A stretch of 6,866 nt of DNA. It comes from Gallicola sp. GTDB lineage: Bacteria > Bacillota > Clostridia > Tissierellales > Peptoniphilaceae. The translations under genes were made by a program, and so were the position numbers. Below, one piece after another: positions 1-6,399 of this stretch. The DNA lies in assembly GCA_012798975.1 (NCBI GenBank), contig JAAZME010000282.1, positions 1 through 6,866 on the forward strand, given 5' to 3'. The stretch's first letter is position 1. Every line of letters begins with the position of its first letter. Under the pieces are notes generated by a model. It was given only the letters and a program-made list of their open reading frames with translations, was not told where the DNA came from and did no database searches.

Positions 1-215
1 AATTATACTATTCTTTAATCAAGGCATCCGATTCTGCAGGGGGATATATGAACGACTCGGATATCAAACAGATTACAAGTTCTGTTATAGAATCTATCCG
101 CAAAGAGAGACCGAATAATAATATTATTACTTCCAACGAATTAAGAAGAATGATCGAACTGAAACTGGAAGAAGAGGGTTTCACAAAAATAGCGGAAGCC
201 TATACCTATTATTAG
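1..215 (+). CDS. ATP-cone domain protein, C-terminal part (5' end outside window)
   Basis: The frame starting at base 3 is open from the window edge to a TAG at 213-215, giving about 70 residues. An internal ATG at 48 is in frame, but it has a less convincing ribosome site and would cut the domain, so I read this as the tail of a longer gene. The visible protein resembles the second half of an ATP-cone, the nucleotide-binding regulatory fold found in ribonucleotide reductases and NrdR. It shows the SLIKASDSAGG stretch (like the usual 'AI.KA' helix), then ITSSVIESI, then ITSNELRRMIE, and closes with GFTKIAEAYTYY, matching the family's 'G....A.AY..Y' ending. Translation stops directly after that motif, so no catalytic domain follows. 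It could be a small stand-alone ATP-cone protein of perhaps 90-100 residues or the tail of a larger one; the start is not visible. Family assignment is by pattern recognition only. Confidence 0.6.
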   Translation, partial: LYYSLIKASDSAGGYMNDSDIKQITSSVIESIRKERPNNNIITSNELRRMIELKLEEEGFTKIAEAYTYY

Positions 216-223
216 TCTAGGAC

Positions 224-239
224 TTAAACTGTAGTTTAA
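224..239. repeat. 16-bp near-gapless palindrome
   Basis: TTAAACT-GT-AGTTTAA is a perfect inverted repeat with 7-base arms and a 2-base centre, lying 8 bases after the stop codon of the ATP-cone gene and just before the terminator. The tiny centre makes it a poor RNA hairpin but a reasonable shape for a dimeric DNA-binding protein site. It could also be chance in AT-rich DNA. No function is assigned. Confidence 0.4.
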
Positions 240-244
240 AGGGA

Positions 245-277
245 AAAAAGGAGAGGGGTGGTTCCCCTCTTCTTTTT
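245..277 (+). terminator. Rho-independent terminator after the ATP-cone gene
   Basis: The arms at 245-258 and 264-277 pair over 14 positions, with one G-U wobble, around the 5-base loop TGGTT. The core is AGAGGGG/CCCCTCT. The distal part of the stem is an A-run on the left and a T-run on the right, so the transcript ends in a U tract. The A-run on the opposite side means it could also stop transcription arriving from the other direction. It separates the ATP-cone gene from the mutarotase gene. Confidence 0.88.
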
Positions 278-289
278 ATGGAAAGACTT

Positions 290-305
290 GGCTTTAATAA
301 AAGCC
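290..305. repeat. Inverted repeat overlapping the -35 region of the mutarotase promoter
   Basis: GGCTTT-AATA-AAAGCC has perfect 6-base arms and a 4-base centre. No T-run follows, so it is not a terminator. It lies where the -35 element would be for the extended -10 box at 313-321, a position suited to an operator. The regulatory role is inferred only from position. Confidence 0.35.
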
Positions 306-312
306 CTACAAT

Positions 313-321
313 TGATATACT
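313..321 (+). promoter_or_regulatory. Extended -10 promoter candidate for the mutarotase gene
   Basis: TGATATACT contains the TGn extension followed by TATACT, five of six bases of the -10 consensus. No good -35 hexamer is found 16-18 bases upstream, which extended -10 promoters tolerate. It sits about 28 bases before the start codon, downstream of the terminator at 245-277, where a new promoter would be needed. Confidence 0.45.
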
Positions 322-348
322 TAAGCTAATACGTTTCGAGGAGGAAAT

Positions 349-1053
349 ATGATATTATATTATGATTTTGAAGATGTGGTTTTAGAAGCTGAGACAGAAG
401 GCGGTTGTATAGAGTCTTTAACAGATGGGGTTAAGAATATTCTTTATCCCCGTACGACTATAAATATCGACGGGAAAGAGAAAAAACGAGGAGGGAGCCA
501 TCCCTGCGTGCCGAATTTCGGGGTAGATAACTCTTACGGTCTTCCGCCTCATGGATTTGGAAGAGATATGAAATGGGACGTTATGAACAAGGCTGCCAGC
601 TACTCTACTCTTTCCTTAGAAGGGATAGAAGAGTTTAAGAATTTAAAGATGCTTTTATCGTATGAGATCGGCGAACATAGTCTTCGTATGAATCTTCAGC
701 TGAAGAATGCTGGAGATACTGTGTTGCCAATCGCACCAGGCTTTCATCCTTATTTTCCAACAAAAAAATCTTATGTTAAAGTTCATAATCGAGAATTAAA
801 TGCAAATGAACAGATGGCAACTACTTTCTTCGACGGTGATGTGCTGGAGTTTGAGACAGCGGATATGATTTTTAATTATAAGACTAAAAACTGCAACCGC
901 TTTGCTGTGTGGTCAGACAGCGAAGATTATGTATGCGTGGAGCCTACATTAAACGGGCCTAGTTTTTCGGAAATTGTAGAGACTCCTTATGAACTCAAAC
1001 CAGATGAAGAGTTTGAGATTGATGCAGTTCTAGAATGGAAGCCGAAAGCATAA
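349..1053 (+). CDS. Aldose 1-epimerase / hexose-phosphate mutarotase-like protein
   Basis: This is a 234-residue cytoplasmic protein of the galactose mutarotase-like beta-sandwich superfamily, whose members interconvert alpha and beta anomers of sugars or sugar phosphates. Family landmarks are in the right order: GGSHPCVPNFG (48-58), LPPHGFGR (65-72), PGFHPYF (130-136) and VCVEPT (195-200). By analogy with GalM, H68 and H133 are the likely sugar-binding/acid histidines, E198 the likely catalytic base, and R72 a substrate contact. At 234 residues it is much shorter than classical GalM (about 340) and nearer the compact, YeaD-like or uncharacterised clostridial members. The substrate cannot be read from the sequence. 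AGGAGG at 339-344, four bases before the ATG, supports the start. The gene has its own probable promoter and ends 46 bases before yybS with no terminator between, so read-through into the next operon is possible. Confidence 0.85.
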   Translation: MILYYDFEDVVLEAETEGGCIESLTDGVKNILYPRTTINIDGKEKKRGGSHPCVPNFGVDNSYGLPPHGFGRDMKWDVMNKAASYSTLSLEGIEEFKNLKMLLSYEIGEHSLRMNLQLKNAGDTVLPIAPGFHPYFPTKKSYVKVHNRELNANEQMATTFFDGDVLEFETADMIFNYKTKNCNRFAVWSDSEDYVCVEPTLNGPSFSEIVETPYELKPDEEFEIDAVLEWKPKA

Positions 1054-1064
1054 TCCTCTAAATA

Positions 1065-1073
1065 TGGTATAAT
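1065..1073 (+). promoter_or_regulatory. Extended -10 promoter candidate for the yybS-gdpP-rplI-dnaB operon
   Basis: TGGTATAAT is a TGn extension joined to a perfect TATAAT. It lies in the 46-base gap between the mutarotase stop and yybS. The -35 region would fall inside the end of the mutarotase gene and shows no clear TTGACA. Transcription would start near 1080, leaving a leader of about 20 bases that carries little more than the ribosome site (AAGGGGAG, ending five bases before the ATG). Confidence 0.55.
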
Positions 1074-1099
1074 AATACAATTAGGAAAGGGGAGTTGTA

Positions 1100-2038
1100 A
1101 TGAAGATTAGACCGGAGATTTTAATCGAGGCTGCTGTCTGCAGTTTCGCTGGTTTGATGATATATATCTTATCATTATTGATACCGATATTTATTTTTAT
1201 CATACCCGTTCCCTTTATTGTGTTATATGTAAAAAGGGGACCCGTCTGGGGGATTTTAGCAAGTCTATTGGCATGTCTTTTGATCTTGTTGAGTTCTGAG
1301 ATGGAAACAGCAGCGATTTTATTGATATATACTGTATTTATCTCTCATACTTTAGGATTTATGATTAGACAAAATACGAAAGCATCGAATATTATTTTGT
1401 GGAGTACAGCAGGTACGGCGTTTTTTATACTGCTAGCTGGTTTTTTTGCGCAGTCTTTTAATGAAATGAATGTTGTAGAAAGTTTAAGAGAAACGATAAA
1501 TCAATATGCGAGTTCTCAGCTGTCTATGATAAATTCAATGAATATTTCTGCCGGGGATAAAGAATCCTTGGAAGCTGTAATGAAAACGGTAGCTGAATAT
1601 ACGATGGTTCTTCTGCCGGGGATTCTTTTAATGATTTCAGGGATCTTATCTTATGCAAATTATTATATCTCTGCAAAAGTGCTGCGAAAGCTTGGGATAG
1701 GAATTATAGACATTCCCGGGGTATCTGGATTTCGTCTTCCAAAACACGTTATTATCGGGACGGTTTTTACAGCAGTGTTATTATATATTCTGCAGAGGAT
1801 GGATTTTGGATTCTCAAAAGAGCTTATGCTCAACGCCTATTTGATTTTTTCCTTTTTGTTTATGGTAAATGGAATTGCAGCGCTAGATTCCATTATAAAA
1901 AACAAGGTTAATGTTTATCTGCGGATTCTGCTTCCGCTGATCATTTTATTAGTGCTGGGTATGGGCATAGCTTATGCTGTATTTGGTTTGTTGGATCTAT
2001 GTTTTGATCTTAGGGATCGTTTAAGGAGGGTAAGATGA
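1100..2038 (+). CDS. yybS: YybS-family (DUF2232) integral membrane protein
   Basis: This is a 312-residue, strongly hydrophobic protein with about eight or nine membrane segments, roughly at residues 8-24, 27-44, 48-65, 69-88, 97-117, 168-190, 215-232, 242-262 and 272-297. A polar loop of about 50 residues (118-166) lies between the N- and C-terminal membrane halves, and the tail is basic (RDRLRR). The ending FGLLDLCFDLR and the opening PEILIEA are typical of the DUF2232/YybS family. The biochemical function of the family is not established; it resembles substrate-binding membrane components of transporters, but no partner ATPase is present here. The assignment rests on topology, length and position directly upstream of gdpP, as in B. 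subtilis yybS-yybT. The last bases overlap the gdpP start (ATGA), which suggests translational coupling. Confidence 0.85.
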   Translation: MKIRPEILIEAAVCSFAGLMIYILSLLIPIFIFIIPVPFIVLYVKRGPVWGILASLLACLLILLSSEMETAAILLIYTVFISHTLGFMIRQNTKASNIILWSTAGTAFFILLAGFFAQSFNEMNVVESLRETINQYASSQLSMINSMNISAGDKESLEAVMKTVAEYTMVLLPGILLMISGILSYANYYISAKVLRKLGIGIIDIPGVSGFRLPKHVIIGTVFTAVLLYILQRMDFGFSKELMLNAYLIFSFLFMVNGIAALDSIIKNKVNVYLRILLPLIILLVLGMGIAYAVFGLLDLCFDLRDRLRRVR

Positions 2039-4038
2039 AAGAAAATAAAATAATAGAAGGAGTCGATCTCTTTTTAGTGATCGCTTTAGCTGCGATTTTA
2101 ATTATCTCCTCCTTTATCAACTATCCGCCTCTGGCAGCTTTATCTATTGTGCTATTGATTCTTCTTGTATGGAGAAGCGTAAATAGAAGAAAGAGCCGGG
2201 AGCTAGAGTATTTTCGAGGAATAGAAGTGTTAAATGAAAATTTCGATGATGTAACACGGGCAGCAGTGTTTTCGATGCCTTTCCCGCTGGTTATGATCTC
2301 TCCGAGAGGGAAGATCAAGTGGTACAACAGCCAGTTTTCTGATTGCTTCGAGTTTGGAGAACCGATGATAAATCATCAGATCGATGAAGTTGTGGACGAA
2401 TTTTTGATGAGTAAAATTGTTGATGACGAAACACAGTTTATAGAAATGATGATCCATGAACGCTGCTATCGCTTTTATCTGAATTTCTTTAAAGATATAG
2501 GAGAGAAGAAAGAGGAGATCTATCTTCTATACGGGGTAGATATCTCCAAAGAAAACGACATTAGAAGAAGATTTGTAAATGAGGCATATAATGCGATGCA
2601 TCTGCAGGTCGATAATTATGATGAGATTTTTGACGCGACTGACGAGGATATGCGGCCGATGGTTTTTGCGGAGATCGACCGGGTGATCAGCGAGTATTTC
2701 CACCGTTATGAAGCGTATATTAAAAAGTTCGATCAGGATTCGTATGTAATCACAGTCACTCACGGAGAATTAGTAAAGATAATGGCTGACAAGTTTACGG
2801 TGCTGGATGAAGTGAGAGACATTGAGTTAGGCAATACTCTTCCTCCTACATTAAGTATCGGAGTGAATACACAAGGCCTTAATCCTTTGGATCTGTACAG
2901 GGGTGCATTGGCGGCGATGGATATCGCCATCGGCCGGGGAGGCGATCAGGTTGTCGTCAAAGACGGAGAGCTGCTTCACTATTTCGGAGGAAAGAACAAC
3001 GCCTTAGAAAAGCGGAATAAAGTAAAGGCAAGAGTAATTTCCCATGCTTTGGCGCAGATGATCCGCCAAGCAGATCAAGTCTTTATTATGGGTCATAAAA
3101 ACCCGGATATGGATTCTTTTGGTTCGGCCTTGGGTATTTATGAAGCCTGCAAAATGGAAAACCGAAAAGGGTTCATTGTTTTAAATGAAGTGGTCCCTTC
3201 TATTCGAAATATCTATGAAAAGGTCATGGATTACGATAAAGATTATGAGAAAGTTTTTATCGACAGCGATGAAGCGGTACTGAAAGCAACACCGAAGTCT
3301 CTAGTGGTTATTGTTGACAATCATAGAAGAGCATCTTTGGAATGTGCTGATTTACTTGATATTACAGAACACGTTGTCTTAATCGACCACCACAGAAGAG
3401 GCGCCGACTATATAGACAGTGCAACGATAACATATCTGGAAACCTATGTATCTTCTGCATCGGAGATGGTGACAGAGCTGTTGTTCTATATGGCAGATGA
3501 CTTAAAAATTCCTCAAGTTGTGGCAGAAGCGCTCCTGGCAGGAATTACAGTAGATACGAAAAACTTCTATTATCAAACAGGAGTACGAACCTTTGAAGCA
3601 GCGTCTATTCTAAAACGCCAAGGGGCGGACAGTATTGCTGTGAAGAATCTGTTTAAAGACGACGAATCCACAGTCAGAAGCAAAAGCGAAGTCGTATCAA
3701 ATGCTAAAATCTATAGAGATAATATTGCGATTGGTGTATTTGACGAAGAAAACGAGGATTCTATCTTAGTGGCTTCTGTATCAGCAGATGAGCTGATGAG
3801 CATCCTTGGTATTGATGCTTCCTTTGTGTTGACACGAAGCAGAGGACGAATTCATATCAGCGGCAGAAGTTTAGGGAAAATTTCAGTACAATTAATATTA
3901 GAGAAAATAGGCGGCGGAGGCCATTTGACTTCAGCCGGTGCACAATTAGACAGTACTATGGAAGAAGCAGTAGAAACTCTAAAGGGTGCCATAGATGATT
4001 TTTTCAAGGAGGAAGAGAATGAAAGTAATACTGATTAA
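2035..4038 (+). CDS. gdpP: Cyclic-di-AMP phosphodiesterase GdpP (DHH/DHHA1)
   Basis: GdpP hydrolyses the second messenger c-di-AMP to pApA and thereby influences potassium/osmotic balance and cell-wall stress responses. This protein has 667 residues, close to the B. subtilis length (about 659). Visible parts in order: two membrane helices (about 11-28 and 31-46); a PAS-like domain (about 60-170, with [16 protein letters not shown] at 83-98); a degenerate GGDEF domain (about 175-312) in which the GGDEF signature is replaced by FDQDSYVIT; the DHH catalytic domain; and DHHA1. Metal-binding residues appear intact: H354, D358 and D360 in [12 protein letters not shown]428 in VDNHR, D451-H452-H453, and D507 in VDTKNF. 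The GGGGH motif of DHHA1 is at 626-630. AAGGAGG at 2023-2029 precedes the ATG, which overlaps the yybS stop by four bases. The 3' end overlaps rplI by 20 bases. It should be active as a phosphodiesterase. Confidence 0.97.
   Translation: MKENKIIEGVDLFLVIALAAILIISSFINYPPLAALSIVLLILLVWRSVNRRKSRELEYFRGIEVLNENFDDVTRAAVFSMPFPLVMISPRGKIKWYNSQFSDCFEFGEPMINHQIDEVVDEFLMSKIVDDETQFIEMMIHERCYRFYLNFFKDIGEKKEEIYLLYGVDISKENDIRRRFVNEAYNAMHLQVDNYDEIFDATDEDMRPMVFAEIDRVISEYFHRYEAYIKKFDQDSYVITVTHGELVKIMADKFTVLDEVRDIELGNTLPPTLSIGVNTQGLNPLDLYRGALAAMDIAIGRGGDQVVVKDGELLHYFGGKNNALEKRNKVKARVISHALAQMIRQADQVFIMGHKNPDMDSFGSALGIYEACKMENRKGFIVLNEVVPSIRNIYEKVMDYDKDYEKVFIDSDEAVLKATPKSLVVIVDNHRRASLECADLLDITEHVVLIDHHRRGADYIDSATITYLETYVSSASEMVTELLFYMADDLKIPQVVAEALLAGITVDTKNFYYQTGVRTFEAASILKRQGADSIAVKNLFKDDESTVRSKSEVVSNAKIYRDNIAIGVFDEENEDSILVASVSADELMSILGIDASFVLTRSRGRIHISGRSLGKISVQLILEKIGGGGHLTSAGAQLDSTMEEAVETLKGAIDDFFKEEENESNTD
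4006..4012 (+). promoter_or_regulatory. Ribosome binding site of rplI, inside gdpP
   Basis: AAGGAGG lies within the last codons of gdpP, six bases before the ATG at 4019. It decides the rplI start: an alternative in-frame start at 3995 would add eight residues (MIFSRRKR) that L9 proteins lack, whereas the protein from 4019 opens with the standard [16 protein letters not shown]. Confidence 0.85.
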
Positions 4039-4462
4039 AGATGTAAAAAGTTTAGGAAAAGAAGGAGATTTGGTAAATGCTAAAACAGGATATGCCCGCA
4101 ATTTCCTTCTTCCGAATCAACTAGCGATTGAAGCGACGAAAGAAAATGTTGCAAAGTGGAAAGAAGAAAAGAAGATCGAAGAGCAGAAACGGCAAGAAAA
4201 TGTTAAAGAGGCTCAAAATTTAAAAGAAAGAATTGAAAAAATTGAATTAAAAATAAAAACAAAAACTGGAGAAGGAGATCGTCTTTTCGGAGCTATTACA
4301 TCGAAAGATATTGCAGAGGCTTTAGAAAAAGAAGGAATTTCAGTTGACAAGAAAAAAGTCGAATTAAAAGAAAATATCAAATCTTTGAAAAGAACAACTG
4401 TACCGATCAGAGTATATCCGGAAATTGTAGCGAATCTTCAAGTAGAGATTGTAAAGGAGTAG
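4019..4462 (+). CDS. rplI: 50S ribosomal protein L9 (bL9)
   Basis: This protein of the large ribosomal subunit binds 23S rRNA near the L1 stalk and helps to maintain reading frame. It has 147 residues, the usual length. The N-terminal domain (1-40) carries the signature GYARNFLLP (24-32), a long charged helix (about 42-78) links the two halves, and the C-terminal domain (84-147) begins with [11 protein letters not shown]. Compared with B. subtilis L9 as I recall it, there are substitutions at usually conserved places: A21 for valine, Q34 for the glycine of the 'GLA' motif, and K124 for the glycine in the C-domain. Other clostridial L9 proteins also vary at the 'GLA' glycine. The gene overlaps gdpP by 20 bases and its stop codon lies 6 bases before dnaB, so these three genes are likely cotranscribed. 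Confidence 0.97.
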   Translation: MKVILIKDVKSLGKEGDLVNAKTGYARNFLLPNQLAIEATKENVAKWKEEKKIEEQKRQENVKEAQNLKERIEKIELKIKTKTGEGDRLFGAITSKDIAEALEKEGISVDKKKVELKENIKSLKRTTVPIRVYPEIVANLQVEIVKE

Positions 4463-4468
4463 TTTACA

Positions 4469-5806
4469 ATGGATGGAATAGAAAGAAAAGCACCTTATGA
4501 TCTTAATGCGGAAGCTTCCGTATTAGGGTCGATGATTTTAGACAAACATGCTGTAGACGTAGCCAGCGAGCTTTTAACAGCAGATGATTTTTATAAAGGA
4601 AGTCATGGTGATATCTTTCGCAGTATTCAGACTTTAGGCTTAAAGGGAGAACCGGTGGATTATCTTACTCTTAGCGAAGAGCTGACCACTGCCGGAAAAT
4701 TGGAAATGGTGGGAGGACTCGACTATCTTATGGATTTGTCGAGTTCTGTTGTTTTAACAGCGAATATCCGCTCCTATTGTCAGATTGTAAAAGATAAATC
4801 TATTCTTCGAAAGCTGATTCATTCCAGCGACGGGATCATGGAAAAAGCATACAGCAATGAGCCGGTAGGTTCTGTTATTGAATATGCGGAAAGCTCTATC
4901 TATGAAATCAGTCAGGGAAATGTACGAGGCGGGCTTCAGCCGTTAAAGGAAATCGTAGGCGATACCATGAGCCAAATCGAACAGATGAGCATGAACGATG
5001 GAGGGCTTACTGGAATCACCACAGGCTTAAGAGACTTGAACAGTCTTTTATCCGGCTTTCAAAAATCGGATCTTGTACTGATAGCCGCCCGTCCAGCTAT
5101 GGGTAAGACTTCCCTTGCCTTGAATATGGCTTTAAGTGCTGCGTTGGAAAAACATTCTATCGCAATATTTTCTTTAGAGATGAGCAAGATGCAGCTGACT
5201 CAAAGACTTTTAAGTTCGATTACCATGATAGATCTTCAAGATATTATAAGCGGACAGATTAAAGATTGGGCAAAGCTGGGTCAAGGAATGAGTATACTGT
5301 CGGGGCTTGATATTTATGTGGATGATACTTCAGGAATTTCCCTGACAGAGCTTAGGTCGAAATGCAGAAGACTTTCTGCAAAATCAGGACTTCAGATGGT
5401 CATGATCGATTATCTTCAGCTGATGAGCGGGGAAGGCCGTACAGAAAACAGACAGCAGGAAATCTCCAATATCTCAAGAGGGCTAAAAGCCTTGGCAAAG
5501 GACTTGAACTGTCCGATTATTGCTCTTTCTCAGCTTTCGAGAGCGCCGGAACAGCGTTCCGACCATCGTCCGATCATGAGTGACTTGAGAGAGTCTGGAG
5601 CCATCGAGCAGGATGCGGATCTTGTGATGATGATCTATCGAGATGATTATTATCACGAGGATTCTGAAAAACCGAATACTGCGGAGCTGATTGTTACAAA
5701 ACATCGTAATGGACCTACAGGTACGGTGGAGCTGTTCTTTAATAAGAAAATGACCAAGTTCTCAGATCTTATCAGCGAAGAGGTTGCACAGAGATATGGG
5801 GAATAA
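4469..5806 (+). CDS. dnaB: Replicative DNA helicase DnaB (DnaC in Bacillus naming)
   Basis: This is the hexameric helicase that unwinds DNA ahead of the replication fork, at 445 residues, slightly shorter than B. subtilis DnaC (about 454). The N-terminal primase-interacting domain runs about 8-105 (opening PYDLNAEASVLGSMI), then a linker (about 107-175), then the RecA-like ATPase domain (about 180-440). Motifs: Walker A ARPAMGKTS (207-215, K213 and T214); SLEMSK with catalytic E237; Walker B VMIDYLQL (311-318, D314); LSQLSRAPEQR (353-363) with sensor Q355; SDLRESGAIEQDAD (371-384); and KHRNGPTG (411-418) with the probable arginine finger R413. No intein interrupts it. The ribosome site AAAGGAG (4453-4459) overlaps the rplI stop. 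The 3' end overlaps the following acetyltransferase gene. The gene order after rplI is the conserved Firmicutes one. Confidence 0.97.
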   Translation: MDGIERKAPYDLNAEASVLGSMILDKHAVDVASELLTADDFYKGSHGDIFRSIQTLGLKGEPVDYLTLSEELTTAGKLEMVGGLDYLMDLSSSVVLTANIRSYCQIVKDKSILRKLIHSSDGIMEKAYSNEPVGSVIEYAESSIYEISQGNVRGGLQPLKEIVGDTMSQIEQMSMNDGGLTGITTGLRDLNSLLSGFQKSDLVLIAARPAMGKTSLALNMALSAALEKHSIAIFSLEMSKMQLTQRLLSSITMIDLQDIISGQIKDWAKLGQGMSILSGLDIYVDDTSGISLTELRSKCRRLSAKSGLQMVMIDYLQLMSGEGRTENRQQEISNISRGLKALAKDLNCPIIALSQLSRAPEQRSDHRPIMSDLRESGAIEQDADLVMMIYRDDYYHEDSEKPNTAELIVTKHRNGPTGTVELFFNKKMTKFSDLISEEVAQRYGE

Positions 5807-6398
5807 TCAATCTATGAGAGGCGGCAGGGTTTTATTGAAGCCGCTGGAATATGAAGACGCCCTGAAAATAAGATTCTGGGGAATTCATGAAAACAAACTG
5901 TTGGAAGATTATAATTTGGGGGATTTGTCAAAAAACGAGCTCCAGTATTGGTATAATATTAAAAAGAAAAATTTCCGCAGAGCCTATTATGCTATTTACA
6001 ATGAAGAAAAGAAAATGATCGGATATTTAGGAATCAAGGATATCAATCTGTTTAAAAAGGAAAGCTATTTAGGTATTGTGCTGGATCCAAACTATACAGA
6101 CAGAGGGTATGGAACGGAAAGTATAAAACTCCTTTTAAATTATTATTTCTATAAGATGAAAATGAAAAAGATTCTTTTAGAAGTCAATGAGTTTAATTCC
6201 AGGGCCATACATGCTTATGAGAATATAGGGTTTTTATATATTTGCGAATATTTAGGAGAGTTTGAAAATCAGGAGATTGATTTTAAGGATCCTTATTACG
6301 AACCTTTCTTTAAACATTTTAAATATCATAAAGGCAAACTGCTGACAAGAATTTATTTAATGGAAATGGATGCAAGGCGTTTTGAAATGAGGAATTAG
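5796..6398 (+). CDS. GNAT-family N-acetyltransferase, RimJ/RimL-like
   Basis: This predicted 200-residue cytoplasmic protein would transfer an acetyl group from acetyl-CoA to an amine. Counting from the ATG at 5796, it opens with a RimL-type strand (GGRVLLKPLEYEDA, 9-22). It has the acetyl-CoA loop YLGIVLDPNYTDRGYGTES (91-109) and the second GNAT motif VNEFNSRAIHAYENIGF (130-146). The tail (about 155-200) is rich in aromatic and charged residues and is not recognised. The substrate is unknown; a protein N-terminus, an amino sugar or a polyamine are all possible. The start is uncertain: TTG at 5784 and ATG at 5814 are alternatives. None has an ideal ribosome site; GAAGAGG at 5777-5783 is 12 bases from the ATG at 5796. 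The chosen start overlaps dnaB by 11 bases, suggesting coupled translation. The coding sequence looks somewhat more AT-rich than dnaB, a weak hint of separate origin. Confidence 0.85.
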   Translation: MGNNQSMRGGRVLLKPLEYEDALKIRFWGIHENKLLEDYNLGDLSKNELQYWYNIKKKNFRRAYYAIYNEEKKMIGYLGIKDINLFKKESYLGIVLDPNYTDRGYGTESIKLLLNYYFYKMKMKKILLEVNEFNSRAIHAYENIGFLYICEYLGEFENQEIDFKDPYYEPFFKHFKYHKGKLLTRIYLMEMDARRFEMRN

Positions 6399-6399
6399 A

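Noticed and set aside
48..215. Separate 55-codon gene starting at ATG 48
   Set aside because: Although GCAGGGGG lies upstream, the frame is open to the window edge and the residues before the ATG continue the ATP-cone pattern, so the ATG is more likely internal.
2121..2763. Three overlapping minus-strand open frames (68-78 codons) within gdpP
   Set aside because: They are antisense to a well-supported gene, overlap each other, lack ribosome sites and encode unrecognisable peptides.
3829..3858. TTGACA with CATATC 18 bases later, as a promoter for rplI
   Set aside because: The -10 matches only about half of the consensus and lies in conserved gdpP coding sequence; too weak to report.
3995..4018. 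Upstream in-frame start for rplI
   Set aside because: It would add eight residues absent from L9 proteins, and the AAGGAGG at 4006-4012 would then lie inside the coding region. The start at 4019 is the standard L9 beginning.
4344..4349. Perfect TTGACA inside rplI as a possible internal promoter for dnaB
   Set aside because: At 16-18 bases downstream there is only A-rich coding sequence and no acceptable -10 box. It is best explained as Val-Asp-Lys coding.
5362..5583. 73-codon open frame on the + strand within dnaB
   Set aside because: It lies out of frame inside the ATPase core of dnaB, has no ribosome site, and its product shows no recognisable motif. It is a shadow frame.
5483..5704. Minus-strand open frame of 73 codons in dnaB
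   Set aside because: It is antisense to conserved helicase motifs, has no ribosome site and no family resemblance.
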